Source of the DNA: Planoprotostelium fungivorum
Lineage: Eukaryota; Evosea; Variosea; Cavosteliida; Cavosteliaceae
NCBI GenBank assembly: GCA_003024175.1
Contig: MDYQ01000353.1
Coordinates: forward strand, 1 to 64,000
Direction: 5' to 3'
DNA: 64,000 nt
The notes beneath the pieces are model-generated. The model was not told the DNA's origin. It was given only the letters and a program-made list of their open reading frames with translations, and did no database searches. Position numbers and translations under genes: made by a program. Position 1 is the stretch's first letter. Each line of letters begins with the position of its first letter. Positions 9,663 through 21,921 of this stretch are shown piece after piece.

Positions 9663-11921
9663 ATGACCGACCCAGAGCCAGATGGAGATGAAGTCTATGT
9701 GGGTCATCTACAACATCTGGTCCTAGCGTTCTGACGTTCGATAGGTCTCGATCGAGACGGATGACGAGTATGAAATCGGATCTGATCTGGATGATAACGA
9801 AGATGCGAACGATCTGAAGTGAGTCAGAAGCGAACATGACGAGAAGAGACGTGGTGATCGAATAATAGGGAAGATTCTAAACGTAAAGCATATGCGAACA
9901 GAACATTCTTCTCAGAGGAGGTCGTGGGAATCTTGGAGAAGGCGTTTCAACAGAGACTGATCCAATCTGTCGAGCACTTTGTAGATCTGCAACAATCCAC
10001 CGGATTGACAAGAGTTCAGATCAGACAGTGGAGAAACCACCGAAAGAGAAGAGACATCAACAAGATCGCGGATAAGAAGGAAGGAGAGCCGCCTCCAAAT
10101 CGATCTCATGCAAATCCAACATACACGGATCATCAGAGACAAAGGATGACAGAAGAATACGAGAAAGAAGGGAGAAACTACATTCCATCAGTGGAGAGAG
10201 AGACGTTGGCCAGAGAGATCGGTTTGACTCAGAAGAAAGTCACCGACTGGATCTCTACCAGAAGGAGAAGAGATCGAAACAAGGAGAAGAGGGAGAACAT
10301 AGTGAAACCTCCGAATAACGAAGCGTTTGTAAGTCAATGGATCGATGATACATCATATCATATGCATGTCTACAGTCAAGTGATGGACGATGAAGATACT
10401 GAGAGAAGACAGGATGACTCGGACAACTCCGACGATGCCAATGAAGATGACATGATGGACGACAGCAGTGGAGCGAGGTAAGGGAGACAGTTGAGAATAC
10501 CAAAGTGAACGAAACAAAGGGATTCCAGTCAGAAAGAACAACGCTACGGTAGCCGATTCTTCTCCGAAGACATCATCAAAGCTTTAGAGAGCATGTACAG
10601 TGACGAGCGAGAGATCTACACCGAAGAAGAAGTTCAGAGCCTCATGCAGATGACTGGACTGCAGAGGAAACAGATCACAAAGTGGAGATACTACACCCGA
10701 ACGAGGAGAGAACAGACGAGAGATCAAATTATGAAAGACTTGAAAGAGCAGAAAGAGCAGAAGGAGCAGAAGGAGCAGAAAGAGCAGAAGGAACAGAAAG
10801 AGCAGAAGGAGCAGAAAGAGCAGAAAGAGCAGAAAGAGCAGAAGGAGCAGAAAGAGCAAAAGGAGAACATCTCACCACTCAGAACATCTGGAAAGCGTCC
10901 AGAACTATCAGAGGAACAGAAACGGAGGCTGAAAGAAGAATACGAATTGGATGGAAGAGGAGACATACCCACCGAAGAGAGGAAGGATCTCGCCGACCAA
11001 CTTGGTATCACACGAAAGAGGGTGACCAATTGGGTGGCAGCGAGGAGGAGCAAAGATAGAGACCTTCTGAAGAGGGAGGAGTTGGACAAGTGTGCGGAGG
11101 TGAAGAGGAGAGAAGAGGGAGAGGGGGGTGTCAGACAGACGAGGAAGAGGAAGGAGATGGATGTGGAGGAGAAGAGGAGAGAAGAGGAGAGGAGGGAGGA
11201 GGGAGAAGAGGAAGAGAAGAGAGAGAAGGAGAAGAGGGGAAAAGAGAAGAGAGAGAGGAAGGAGAAGGAGAAAAAAGAGAAGGAGGAGAAGGAGAAGAAG
11301 GAGAGAGAGAAAGAGGAAATGAGAGAGAAGGAGAACAAAGAGAAAGAGCAGAACAGAGAGAAAGAAGAGAGGAGAGAGGAGGAGAAGGGAGAGAAGGAGG
11401 AGAAGGGAGAGAAGGAGAAGGGAGAGAAGGAGGAGAGGAAAGAAGAAGAAACGAGAGGAGAGAGAGAAGTTAGAGTAGAAGAGAGAAGAGAAGAGGAGAG
11501 GAACGGGGTGAGGAGAGAGAGAAGGAGAAGAGAGTGACAGTGGACTAGGAAGAACCGAATACGATCAGAAGTGAAGAAGGAGGGAAGCAAGACAAGAGGA
11601 AGAGACAGAAGACCATAGAAACTGACGCTGGATTCAGCGAGCGAAGAGAGAAGACGATGGTGAGAGGGAGAAGAAGGGGAGAGCTGAAGAGAGCAGGGAA
11701 GGATGGTCTTGATGAGCGAGAACATCATGCAGCAAGTGAACATGCTGAGGATGACGTCTATGGATGATGGAGAGCAGATTGAGATGCAGGTGAGAAGAGG
11801 AGGAGAGAGGAGAGAATGATAGAGAGAACAGATGAAAGTGCTGGAACAACAGATAGAGATACAGAGGAAGATCATGGAACAGATGCGAAGGGACGAAGAG
11901 GAGAGGAACCGACTGAGATGA
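9663..11921 (+). CDS. Homeodomain array gene 5/6 (four-homeodomain fusion)
   Basis: Likely start MTDPEPDGDEVY at 9663. A phase-0 intron after the Tyr codon leads to an acidic exon reading DDEYEIGSDLDD, and a further intron leads to homeodomain a near 9890-10050 (IRQWRNHRKR, His51). Homeodomain b lies at about 10120-10290 (VTDWISTRRR, Thr51). An acidic linker ending DDMMDDSSGA is spliced (intron about 10480-10531) to a third homeodomain at about 10545-10700 (ITKWRYYTRT, Tyr51). A run of KEQ triplets separates it from a fourth at about 10905-11060 (VTNWVAARRS, Ala51). A very long Glu/Lys/Arg helix-like region follows. The tail exons VLMSENIMQQVNML and VLEQQIEIQRKIMEQ end at TGA 11919-11921. The tail block is nearly identical in DNA to that of gene 3/4, introns included. 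The exact joins around 11540-11650 are unclear. Confidence 0.7.
10740..10862 (+). repeat. 9-base coding minisatellite (KEQ repeats)
   Basis: A tandem array of AGAGCAGAA or AGAGCAGAAGG-type 9-base units, giving more than a dozen Lys-Glu-Gln triplets, lies between the third and fourth homeodomains of array gene 5/6. It keeps the frame and probably varies in length between strains. Confidence 0.9.
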
Positions 11922-12082
11922 GAGGAAAGAAAAACGGGAAGAGAAGGTAAATAGAAAAGAGAAGCTACCGCGCCATTTTCGTCCCTGAATCGATGATCAT
12001 CATAAATATCTGTTGTAATTGACATACATCCGTACTAGTGGTTGTAGTTTCTATTGCGATCTGGTGCACCATCATCATAACA

Positions 12083-13316
12083 ATGGTTTCCACACACAGC
12101 CCGCTGCTGATAGAATTAACAGCAGCACTGAAAGCTGAGCTCCCCACAGTCAGATCTTTGGGCGGTGCGAGGAGAGCTTTGGGCAAGAGGCTATCGCTGC
12201 TATCTGAGGAGGGTGAGACCTTGGCATATGTTGCTTCTCATCGAATCAGAGTGCCAACGATTGGACGATAGCAAACCATTGCCGGAATCATTGCAGACGA
12301 AGGACAACTCCATCAGTTGGGACATATTATACGCTCTCGCCGGACATCATCCCAAATTGAAACTCTGGGCAAAGCTTTATGGAGGTATGAATCGCATCAT
12401 TCCCCCCTGGTTTACAATCAGAAAAGCACCCTCACCTGTCTCTCCTCATTCAAAAGTTAGACGCCGAAAAGCAGCGGCTGAAACGAAATAGGTACGAGCA
12501 ATCGCGAAAACAGAATGCTATTGCAAAGATGAATGGGTGAGAGCTTAGCCGGTCATTCACTAAGAAGTGACAGCGAAAATAATTACCTCACCGATGATTC
12601 AGAAATGGAAGAAGGAGAGATGATGGGATGTGCACTGCCGACATCTCACGCTGATTCAAATAGTCCCATATCGAAGTCGAAGGATATCATAAGAGATGAA
12701 CCACAGCAGGCGTTACAGATGCACTCTCCAACCGAAACCGGTGACATCCATCTCATCATCGAGATGTATCATCTCGAACGTGACACTGATCCCAGCAGAC
12801 TTCACCACGAAGGAGAGAACAGATGAAAGTGCGCATGCGGATGCCGTGATGTCTTGAGAGGAGAGAGAAGGAGGAGCTCCAAAAGCACAGAGAAGAGAGG
12901 AGAGAGAGAAAGAGGATGCAAAGAGTCATGATCGCGAGGAAAGAACAAGAAGAACAGATATCGGATGACCAACATCAAATACAAGTACAAATCCCACACG
13001 AGAGGAGAGGAGTGGAGGAACAGAAGGACGAGAGGAAAGAGATCGAGAAGGATGAGAGGAAAGAGAAAGCCATGGTGAGATGATGGATGATGATGAGACA
13101 CTGAAGACGAGACAGAATCGAATGGTCATGATGAGCGAGAACCTCGTCCGACAGATTGAAATCTTGAGGCTCATACCGAGAGACGAGAGAGAGCAAGTAG
13201 AATCACAGGTGAAGAGAGAGAAAGAGGAGATGAATGACATAGAACAGATGAGAGTGCTAGAGCAGCAGATCGATGTACAGAAGAAGACCATCCAGCAGAT
13301 GTTGAGAGAAGTATAA
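12083..13316 (+). CDS. Homeodomain array gene 7: tail-only relative
   Basis: The 3' half clearly belongs to the array. A charged helix ends KEKAM before a GTGAGA intron, then MVMMSENLVRQIEILRL and, after a second possible intron, MRVLEQQIDVQKKTIQQML end at TAA 13314-13316. No homeodomain could be found upstream. The 5' part from ATG 12083 reads HSPLLIELTAALKAELP and then an unresolved set of small exons, and a TDDSEMEEGEMM acidic segment near 12597 resembles the acidic leader of the others. It could be a dimerisation partner without a DNA-binding part, or a member whose homeodomains were lost. Exon structure from 12180 to 12560 is not settled. Confidence 0.5.
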
Positions 13317-13347
13317 AATAAGTCTGTTTGTATTTTATTCAGATTAT

Positions 13348-14844
13348 TTACTTGGAGACCTCGATGACGATCTGTGCGATCATCAGCTGGAGATGATGCA
13401 GGTGTCGCTCACCTTGCCCTTTGTCCTTCCCTCCTTGCTCTTTTTAAAGGCTTCACCAACTTGGCTGAGAGGAAACACTTGTGCCACCTCTGTCTTCACT
13501 TTTCCCTCCTCCACCATCTTACTGACCTCCTCCAATTGCTCTCTCTACGACGAGTCAATTTTTCTCTTCCCGCCTTTTTTCACCGTGTTGTTAGGAGTGA
13601 AGAAGTAGAGTTTAAAGAGGCTCCTGTTGTAGTAGTAGTGCTGCAGATTACCCCACGTGAAATCTTTTAAGCTGTTGGCCACTTGAAAGATGAATGACTG
13701 GCCGGTCGTATCATCTATTGGGTTGATTGTCACGGCGATGCCCCCTCTACCGAGGGTCAGGTCGGGAGGACCGAATATTTGAGACGTCACCTCTTTAAGA
13801 GAGGAAAGGCTAGCTCCCTCTCTCTCTTGGCCCCGATGCAGTCGAACAATACGTCGATTTCTTTTCCTTTCAATTTCTCGTTCAACTTCTCGGTCTTGTA
13901 ATCTACAACCTGCCACAGTGTTAGACGGTAGAGTGATCGATGAGCACCTGATCGGCTCCGAGTCCCTTGACATAATCGACTTTGTCAGTGCCGCATGAAG
14001 CGTAGACTTTGGCTCCTTTGGCTTTGGCTATTTGAACACCGAGATGACCCACACCTCCACTGGCTATCAAATTGTGTCAGTCTCTTCATCATCATCATGA
14101 TACGATCGTCGGGCACCGTGATTGGATGAATCATGATGGAACATTGACGAGGAAATGTGACGGAGTGGGGCTCACCTCCGAGGATCAACACGGACTGACC
14201 GGCGGTCAGATGACCAGAGCCGAAGATGGAACCGTAAGCCGTTAGAGCTGCGAGGGGAATCGACGCCGCTTCTTGGTGACTGCACGAGTCAATCACGATC
14301 GCACGAGATCATTTATCCATCTCGATATGATCTCACCTGATGTTCTTTGGCTTGTGTGCGATGGATGAATCGTTGCAGACGACTCTCTCCGCGTGAGCTC
14401 CACTTCCTTTGGGTCCATTGGAGGTGGTTCCGTAGACATGATCTCCAACTTTAAAGTGGGTGACGGAGGGGCCGACGGCAATGACCTGATTCGAAATGTG
14501 AGGGGTAAAGAGGGTATGATGTCAAGGATGATCACCTCTCCAGATAAATCCTGGCCGAAGTGTTTGGGCCAGCTGGTGGGAAGGCCTGGGATGGCCATCA
14601 GACCAGAGGCCAACTGGAGTGTGTATGAGACGTAAGTTGTCACCGTTGAAAATAGAGGAGGAGAGATTGAGATGTTCAAAAAATGCAGCTCAGATCGAGG
14701 TAAGGAGCTCACCTTCCAATCGAGTGGATTGATGGAAGAGTACACGACTCGAACGAGGACGTCATTACCAGTTGGAGCAGCCGGCGCTGCGACGTCGGTT
14801 AATTGTGGAGCATCGTTCCATTTGTGGATGGCTGCTGCCTTCAT
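13348..14844 (-). CDS. Zinc-free MDR oxidoreductase (quinone oxidoreductase-like)
   Basis: Starts MKAAAIHKWNDAPQL at 14844, the usual opening of medium-chain dehydrogenase/reductase proteins of the quinone-oxidoreductase branch. Next come the GroES-like part (VRVVYSSINPLDWK, then PGLPTSWPKHFGQDLSGEV), then AASIPLAALTAYGSI. The NAD(P)H Rossmann segment (SVLILGG, then GGVGHLGVQIAKAKGAKVYA) follows, split by introns. The C-terminus has VFPLSQVGEAFKKSKEGRTKGK, and a last small exon closes at TAA 13348-13350. I see no catalytic zinc cysteines, so a quinone or enone reductase role using NADPH is likely. The gene converges on array gene 7, with 31 bases between the two stops. Confidence 0.85.
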
Positions 14845-15331
14845 CGTCTCTTTCTTGGTTTCTAGATCATATAAGTCGACAATCGAAAAGTATGAAATCG
14901 ATCACCAGACATGTCGTTTCGATATTCTCTTGTTGTTGATGGTGTGATGACGTTGTTGTGGTCAGCTGAGGGGAAAATTGAAATTTCCGCTATTTGTGTC
15001 ATATCACAACTGGCCGTGCGATCTCAATTACCATACAATCACCAACTTCTTCCTCTGCTTACAGCTTTGTTTGAATTTGATCTACGCTATCGCATACAGA
15101 GGTGGAAAGACATTAATCCGCACGAATTTTGTATAGAAGTCAGATGAAAGAAGGATGTGGCTGCAAACGATGAAAATAGAATACATTGGCACTTTTCTCT
15201 GTTACAAATGTCCGGACGAAAAAATGGAATACACCACCGTGTAGCCCAGGTGATTCTACACCTGGGCAAAGTGTCATCAATGACCTGGTACCCTCCCTAA
15301 GATGTGAGGGGAGAAGGATTTATTGTGAAAT
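14845..15331. other. Intergenic stretch without a supportable gene
   Basis: About 490 bases between the start of the MDR gene and the stop of the hexokinase gene, both on the minus strand. It must hold the MDR promoter and the hexokinase 3' end. A short inverted repeat around CAGGTGATTCTACACCTGGGC (about 15247-15267) could form a hairpin. No coding region was seen. Confidence 0.45.
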
Positions 15332-17593
<2,262 letters not shown>

Positions 17594-17842
17594 GTTGTAC
17601 GTTGTTCTTTGTCCTCTGCTTGATGCGGATACAGGGGGAGAAAGATTGGCGCATTCGCAGATCAAAGACACCACGTATCTGTATGAAATCTCTCAGTACG
17701 GCCTTGTGCTCCTCCTTCGCTCTCAAAGAGGACTGTTTGGCTCTATCTCTATAGGTCGATCAGCAGGCGAGCGGTGAGACATCAGACCTGTAGTTCATGT
17801 GTGGACCGTTTGTTCTTCATTGGAATGAAACGCTAAACCAAC

Positions 17843-17891
17843 CACGTGACACGACTTCTTTTTCTCACGTGGGTTCGGAATTAGTCACGTG
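17843..17891. promoter_or_regulatory. Cluster of three CACGTG E-boxes in a divergent promoter
   Basis: CACGTG occurs at 17843-17848, 17866-17871 and 17886-17891, spaced 23 and 20 bases, in the roughly 490-base gap between the hexokinase start and the bHLH start. This hexamer is the classic site of class B bHLH factors. The neighbouring bHLH protein has the His-Glu-Arg residues that select it, so autoregulation, with co-regulation of hexokinase, is plausible. Confidence 0.7.
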
Positions 17892-18084
17892 CAACCTCTC
17901 TCACCACCTTCTCTTCTTCTCATCTTACTACATTATTTCTTTCAACATCTATTGCACTTCGAGGTGATATTAATGAACTCGTCGGATCCACATCGAACTA
18001 TCGATAATACTGCTGTTACATTCGGCGGTGAAGACTCACACCAGGACAGTTGGGATATCCATAGATAGATAACAACGTATTCGC

Positions 18085-19164
18085 ATGGAGTCGAGAGGTA
18101 TGTTTTCATATCATCAACCGCCAGCTGCTAATTGAGAGGAATAGGAATGAACGATATACAAACTGCAGAGACACCCGATATGGTCGAAATCGAGAGGATG
18201 AAAGCAGGGTGAACACACTTTATCATCCTTATACAAGTAGACAGCCTCAAAGAGACGACTGACTCATACGACAGGATGAATTCTCCAAACGTGTCTGACG
18301 GTGAGACTCTCCATTTCCAACATCATCGAGTCCATTCTGATATCCTTGACAGATCACGGCGAGAAATCAAAGAAGAGGAAGTGAGTCCTCGTAGAACGCC
18401 TATCATGACGGACGTCTAACTTCTACATCAGAGTCTCAAACACATCACGAGTATCAGTGCCTCCACCCAACTTGAACATGCCGGGAGCAGAAGCGAGGAG
18501 GGAGAGTCACAAGATCATCGAACAGAGGAGAAGACAGAAGATCAATGAGAAGATCAATGAGCTGCGAGAGATTCTGAATTATCCAGAAGGAGTGCAGAAC
18601 AAAGCCGTCGTCCTCCAAGCTGCCGTCGAGCACATCAAGAACCTGAAGGTGATTTAAACCCTAAAACCCATCGGCCCAATCATTCGGTCCCCCACACCCC
18701 CAACTGACCCACACGACAGACCATCGTCGGAAAATTGTCAGAACATCAGAGACAAGCGCAGGAAGACTACATCCATCTGCTGCATGAGAACGAGAGACTT
18801 AAGAGTTACCTCACGCCCGAGGCCTTGGCCCAAGTTGCCGCACAGTCTGAGCCCCACACTGGCCCCATCACCGCTGATGGGCCGGCCAAAGGTGAAAAGA
18901 TTTGGCGGGTTGTAGTCTGACATCACACAGAGAGCTGGCTGGACCCCAATATCACGGCCACATACAACGTGTACAGTAATTATAACAGACCAATGGCGGG
19001 AGACCACTCCCCCGCCTTCCACCACGTCGGTGTGGGTCACAATCTCAACACGCTCGCAGCTCTATCCACTCTGGGTGAGTCCATGTCATCATCTTCCATC
19101 ACATGGGATGGATGATGTAGACAATGCACGCGTGATGCTGATGGAGGATAGATTATGGAAGTGA
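18085..19164 (+). CDS. bHLH transcription factor, class B type
   Basis: Probable start MESRGMNDIQ at 18085, with five small leading exons joined in frame. The basic region and helix 1 read ESHKIIEQRRRQKINEKINE (about 18508-18567), and helix 2 reads NKAVVLQAAVEHIKNLK. His5, Glu9 and Arg13 of the basic region are present, which predicts CACGTG binding. After an intron a leucine-rich helix follows (LSEHQRQAQEDYIHLLHENE), a possible zipper extending helix 2. A C-terminal Asn/His-rich segment ends at TGA 19162-19164; an alternative last splice could end about 65 bases later. It acts in the nucleus as a dimer and is a candidate regulator of the adjacent hexokinase. Confidence 0.88.
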
Positions 19165-19264
19165 AACGGGTGTAGACAGTCAAGCGACCGACCAAGATGA
19201 TCAGGCATCTCAAGGACAATCGAGCGAGAGCCAGCACTGAGGCCGTTCGAAATAAAAGAGGATT

Positions 19265-20115
19265 TTATTTCTTTTTTCTGTCGGCCAGTCTCAGCCACAG
19301 GTTGTATTCCTCTTCCATCAGGTCTCCCTTGATCATGGACACGTCGATGATGTAGAAGACACGAGATAGAGGATGGTCTAAGATTCGCTTGGAGATGTGC
19401 TGGCGAATGAAAGAAGATGCGAGGACGTGTAATAAATAGAAGTAGACGGCCCCTGTGATGGATCCGATGATGCCTCCCGCGATGATCTGTGGCCAAGTGT
19501 GTAGACCGAGATAAATCCTGAGTGAGACGATGAGACAAGTTTGATGAGGTAATGGGAGGTATAATTGTACCTGGAATAGGCAACGATGACAGATAGGAGG
19601 TATACGCTTGATATTACACCTGCTCTGACAAATTTATTGGGGAAGGAGATCCTGGCAGGATCAGTTGAGATGGAATCATGGATGTGAATGATACCCACCT
19701 TTTGGTCAGAGTGAGGAGAGTGACGAACATGGCAAAGAAGAACATGAACTGAGCGTGATCTGATGGCATCCCATAGCTAGTCTTTCCAAGCTTTCCCGCT
19801 CCTGATTGGTATGAGCGTTAATGGAAATGAGACATTGATATTCACCTGGAGGTCTAGGTTCACGTATCACCTTCTTCAAGACCATATTGAACACCTTTCA
19901 ACAATTTGAAAAATGTCATACCCTCTCGTTATCACCTCATTCAACAGCTGGCCGATGAAGAAGTATAGCATCTGCAATTCTCTTCTGACGATGAGAGCAG
20001 CGACGAAACCTCCGACGATGAACAGAGGCGCCAGAGTGAAGATGGCTAAGATGAGAGAGAGTGGATCGCCTTCTTCATAGAAGACCAAAGTCAAAGAGAA
20101 AGCCTTGTGTCCCAT
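19265..20115 (-). CDS. DOLPP1: Dolichyl-diphosphatase (PAP2 family)
   Basis: Starts MGHKAFSLTLVFYEEGDP at 20115 (an in-frame ATG at 20169 is possible) and ends at TAA 19265-19267. The opening V-Y/E-GD-L segment and then FVAALIVRRELQMLYFFIGQ align well with animal and yeast dolichyldiphosphatases. The three phosphatase motifs are present: VLKKVIREPRP, YGMPSDHAQFM and SRIYLGLHTWPQIIAG, with Gln in place of the third-motif Asp as is usual in this branch. Four to five membrane helices are visible. It removes phosphate from dolichyl diphosphate at the lumenal ER face to recycle the N-glycosylation carrier. OST3/6 at 59.6-61 kb belongs to the same pathway. Confidence 0.9.
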
Positions 20116-20401
20116 CTTGGACGAGATGAGATCTGTGGATCGACCCACGGAACAAAAAATTGAGCCCATCTGCTCATCACACCTTCCACAATCACATCAA
20201 TCATTGTCCACAGCCATAAGAACACCATCTTGTTGTTTATATCAACTCGAATGAGATGGAGACGATTCTGATAGACATCCACTGGCATTGTGCAGTGGAC
20301 AATTCTCACAGCTCCACGAATTACGTGTCAAACTACAACTAGACAGTCACACGAGTTAGTACCATTACCTCCACACTCGAGCTATAGTGAAGTACTTGTT
20401 C

Positions 20402-21857
20402 ATGTCGTGTATGTCTTCTCATTCTATCGACAGCCATGACCTGGGTAAGTCGAAGAAGGGTGAAGCTATCACCCCAGCCAGCTACTCCTTCATCGATGAA
20501 TGATTCATCCAGGTCGAACATGCAACAACCTCCCAGGCCTTCGGTGGGTTACCATCCTCTCTGCCTTTGTTAACACGACTTACAGAGTTCAATCACCGAC
20601 ACCTCGATCAGGGATGGAGAATGGAAGAACCGTGGCACCCCCATGCAACAAGATGGAGGACATCCTTTCACGTCTCGCACGGACGTTTCGATGATTGGAC
20701 CCCAGACGGCCCCACAGGTGAGTTCACATCTCTCATCTTTCACCTTACGTCTGCAGACGATCACCCAATGGACTCAAACCCAAACGTCCACCGTGGTAAA
20801 TTCACTTCTTGTCTTCTCTTCTCACATTCGCAGGAGATGAGAGAGCATGGAGCTCTTACAGCGGTGACTCAGACATCTTCTACCAGCACGACTGTGAGAG
20901 GATAGAACGAAGAAGTGAGATTGAAAGAACGAGCAGGTAGTGGAAGCAGAGCCAGCGGATACGTTCGAAACGGCGGGGGATAGAGATACAGCACCCAAAA
21001 TCGTCTATAAGCCGAGATGGGAAGCCAAAACGAAGGAGGTCGTGGAAACACTGGAGAGAGCGTACAAGGAGAGACCTTTCACTGTGGAAGAGATACGAGA
21101 GCTGCAAGAGGCAACGGGTCTCAGCACAGACCAGATCCGAAGATGGAATTATGATAGGAAGAGAAATGGCAAGCCCAAAGCAACGCGAGTGGGTCTCACG
21201 GACAACCAGTGGCAGAGACTGAGTGAGGAGTTTCACAAGGATGGAAGAGAGTGGATACCGGTGGAAGAGAGACAAGCTTTGGCCGAGGAGTTGGGTCTAT
21301 CACAAGAGAAAATTTTACATTGGACGAGACATTCGAGAAGCAGGGGGAGTGGAAAGAAGATAGGAGGAGAAGAGAGAGAGGAAGAGAGAGAGAATCATAA
21401 GAAGAGACCGAGAGAGAAAGAAGAAGGAAGGAAGACGAGAGGACAGAAGAGGGAGAAGGAGAACAAGAAGGCAGAGGAGAAGAGCGAGGAAGAGAAGAAG
21501 AGAGAAGAGGAACAGAAGAAGAAGGAAGAAGAGGAGAAGACAGTACAGAGGAAGAAGGAAGAAGAGGAGAGAGAGAGGAGAGAGAAGGAAGAGGAAGAGA
21601 AGAGGAGGGAAGCGAACAAGTACAAGGGCATGTGTGAATACGAGGTGAGAGGGAAGATAGAGAAGAGGAGACTGAGAGAAGAGGAGACTGAGAAGAGGAA
21701 CAGATACAGAGAGCGAAGCGTATCGAAGAGAACAATCGGTTTCTCGAGATGCTTCAACTGCCCTCCCTTCTCAACAAGAAGAAGACAGGAAGACGATAAA
21801 GATGATGATGATCACATGCAAATAGAAAGAACGTTCGAATCGATTCTTTCCATGTGA
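20402..21857 (+). CDS. Outlying double-homeodomain gene (array relative)
   Basis: Start at ATG 20402 or 20411. A Ser/Thr/Gln-rich leader made of four or five short exons joins, by a phase-0 GTGAGA intron (about 20892-20936), to EPADTFETAGDRD. Homeodomain a lies at about 21015-21170 (IRRWNYDRKR, Asp51) and homeodomain b at about 21190-21345 (ILHWTRHSRS, His51). A long Glu/Lys/Arg-rich region follows and the frame runs open to TGA 21855-21857. The coiled-coil tail of the array is not recognisable. Domain order and homeodomain sequence (ERAYKE, ERQALAEELGL) are closest to the array at 4-13 kb, which lies on the same strand, 7 kb and four genes away. The missing Asn51 in both domains makes ordinary TAAT-core binding doubtful. 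Confidence 0.75.
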
Positions 21858-21921
21858 TGATGATGAGAGGAACTTAACAGACATGGTGCATGATGATGAT
21901 GCAACGACTTCTACATACTAT

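Noticed and set aside
4196-13316. Homeodomain array considered as Myb/SANT domains
   Set aside because: The spacing of the two leading helices, the conserved single Trp in helix 3 and the LAxELGI/RxxVxxW pattern fit the homeodomain better than the three-Trp Myb repeat, although structure prediction would be decisive.
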